Assembly: GCA_020052215.1 (NCBI GenBank) | Contig: JAGVPN010000449.1 | Coordinates: 1 to 5,472 of the forward strand | From: Syntrophobacterales bacterium | GTDB taxonomy: Bacteria; Desulfobacterota; Desulfobaccia; Desulfobaccales; 0-14-0-80-60-11 | Reading direction: 5' to 3' | Length of the DNA: 5,472 nucleotides | Part shown: positions 5,396 to 5,472 of the stretch, piece after piece | How the letters are laid out: each line of letters opens with the position of its first letter | Numbering within the stretch: the first letter of the stretch is position 1 | Notes under the pieces: model-generated | The model's input: the letters and a program-made list of their open reading frames with translations, nothing else | The model's database searches: none | Told to the model about the DNA's origin: nothing | Position numbers and translations under genes: made by a program

Positions 5396-5450
5396 TGGTA
5401 GCACAGGCTTTCCAGCCTGTGCAGGCGCAGGCTAAAGCCTGCGGCTACCA
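5396..5450. repeat. REP-like element: closing stem with two inner hairpins
   Basis: A 55-base unit folds as a three-way junction. The closing stem is TGGTAGC (5396-5402) with GCTACCA (5444-5450), perfect over seven pairs. Hairpin 1 is CACAGGCT (5402-5409), loop TTCC, AGCCTGTG (5414-5421). Hairpin 2 is CGCAGGC (5426-5432), loop TAAA, GCCTGCG (5437-5443). Position 5402 can join either the closing stem or hairpin 1. The two hairpins are near copies built on the core CAGGCT/AGCCTG. From general knowledge, intergenic units of the form GGTAGC, AGGCT, AGCCT, GCTACC are dispersed in many bacterial genomes in the manner of REP/BIME elements moved by RAYT (TnpA_REP) transposases. No transposase is present, so this would be a non-autonomous copy. 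Confidence 0.75.
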
Positions 5451-5472
5451 ATAATTACCTTTTGATTGCAAC

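Noticed and set aside
5396..5450. CRISPR repeat or tRNA-like cloverleaf
   Set aside because: There is one copy without spacers, and it lacks tRNA features (T-loop GTTCRA, anticodon arm and acceptor CCA context).

Overview
The window is GC-rich DNA from a Gram-negative (diderm) bacterium. It encodes an outer-membrane-directed lipoprotein, an MCE protein with a membrane anchor and a peptidoglycan carboxypeptidase. The pairing of a STAS-MlaE fusion permease with a PqiB-like MCE protein and a PqiC lipoprotein, plus the codon style, would fit a deltaproteobacterium (Desulfobacterota). That placement is inference only; nothing here fixes the taxon.

Layout, all genes on the + strand. Bases 2-691 are the 3' part of a penicillin-binding-protein-type D-Ala-D-Ala carboxypeptidase with a basic tail in place of the usual C-terminal domain. 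Bases 722-1012 encode a 96-residue protein I do not recognise. Bases 1013-1267 hold no convincing gene. A strong sigma70-type promoter (1268-1297, perfect TATAAT with extended TG) then fires into a 59-codon ORF (1328-1507), which is either a small membrane or secreted protein or the intact 5' end of a frameshifted one. The remainder is a compact four-gene ABC lipid-transport operon: mlaE with a fused N-terminal STAS domain (1529-2662), mlaF ATPase (2719-3477), an MCE-domain mlaD/pqiB-like protein (3496-4446) and a PqiC-type lipoprotein (4448-5062). The last 410 bases contain a hydrophobic ORF tail without a credible start and three repeat structures: an interrupted palindrome, a threefold 9-base motif and a 55-base triple-stem REP-like element.

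How it works together. MlaE (permease) and MlaF (ATPase) should form the inner-membrane ABC core, with the STAS domain doing the job of a separate MlaB. The MCE protein is anchored in the inner membrane and projects a substrate tunnel into the periplasm. The PqiC-type lipoprotein is the probable outer-membrane end. No periplasmic MlaC shuttle or MlaA is present, so the system looks like a bridging (Pqi/Let-style) rather than a shuttle (Mla-style) transporter. The operon itself is a known type. The less explained parts are the small ORF at its head, the unknown 96-residue protein and the repeat-rich 3' end.
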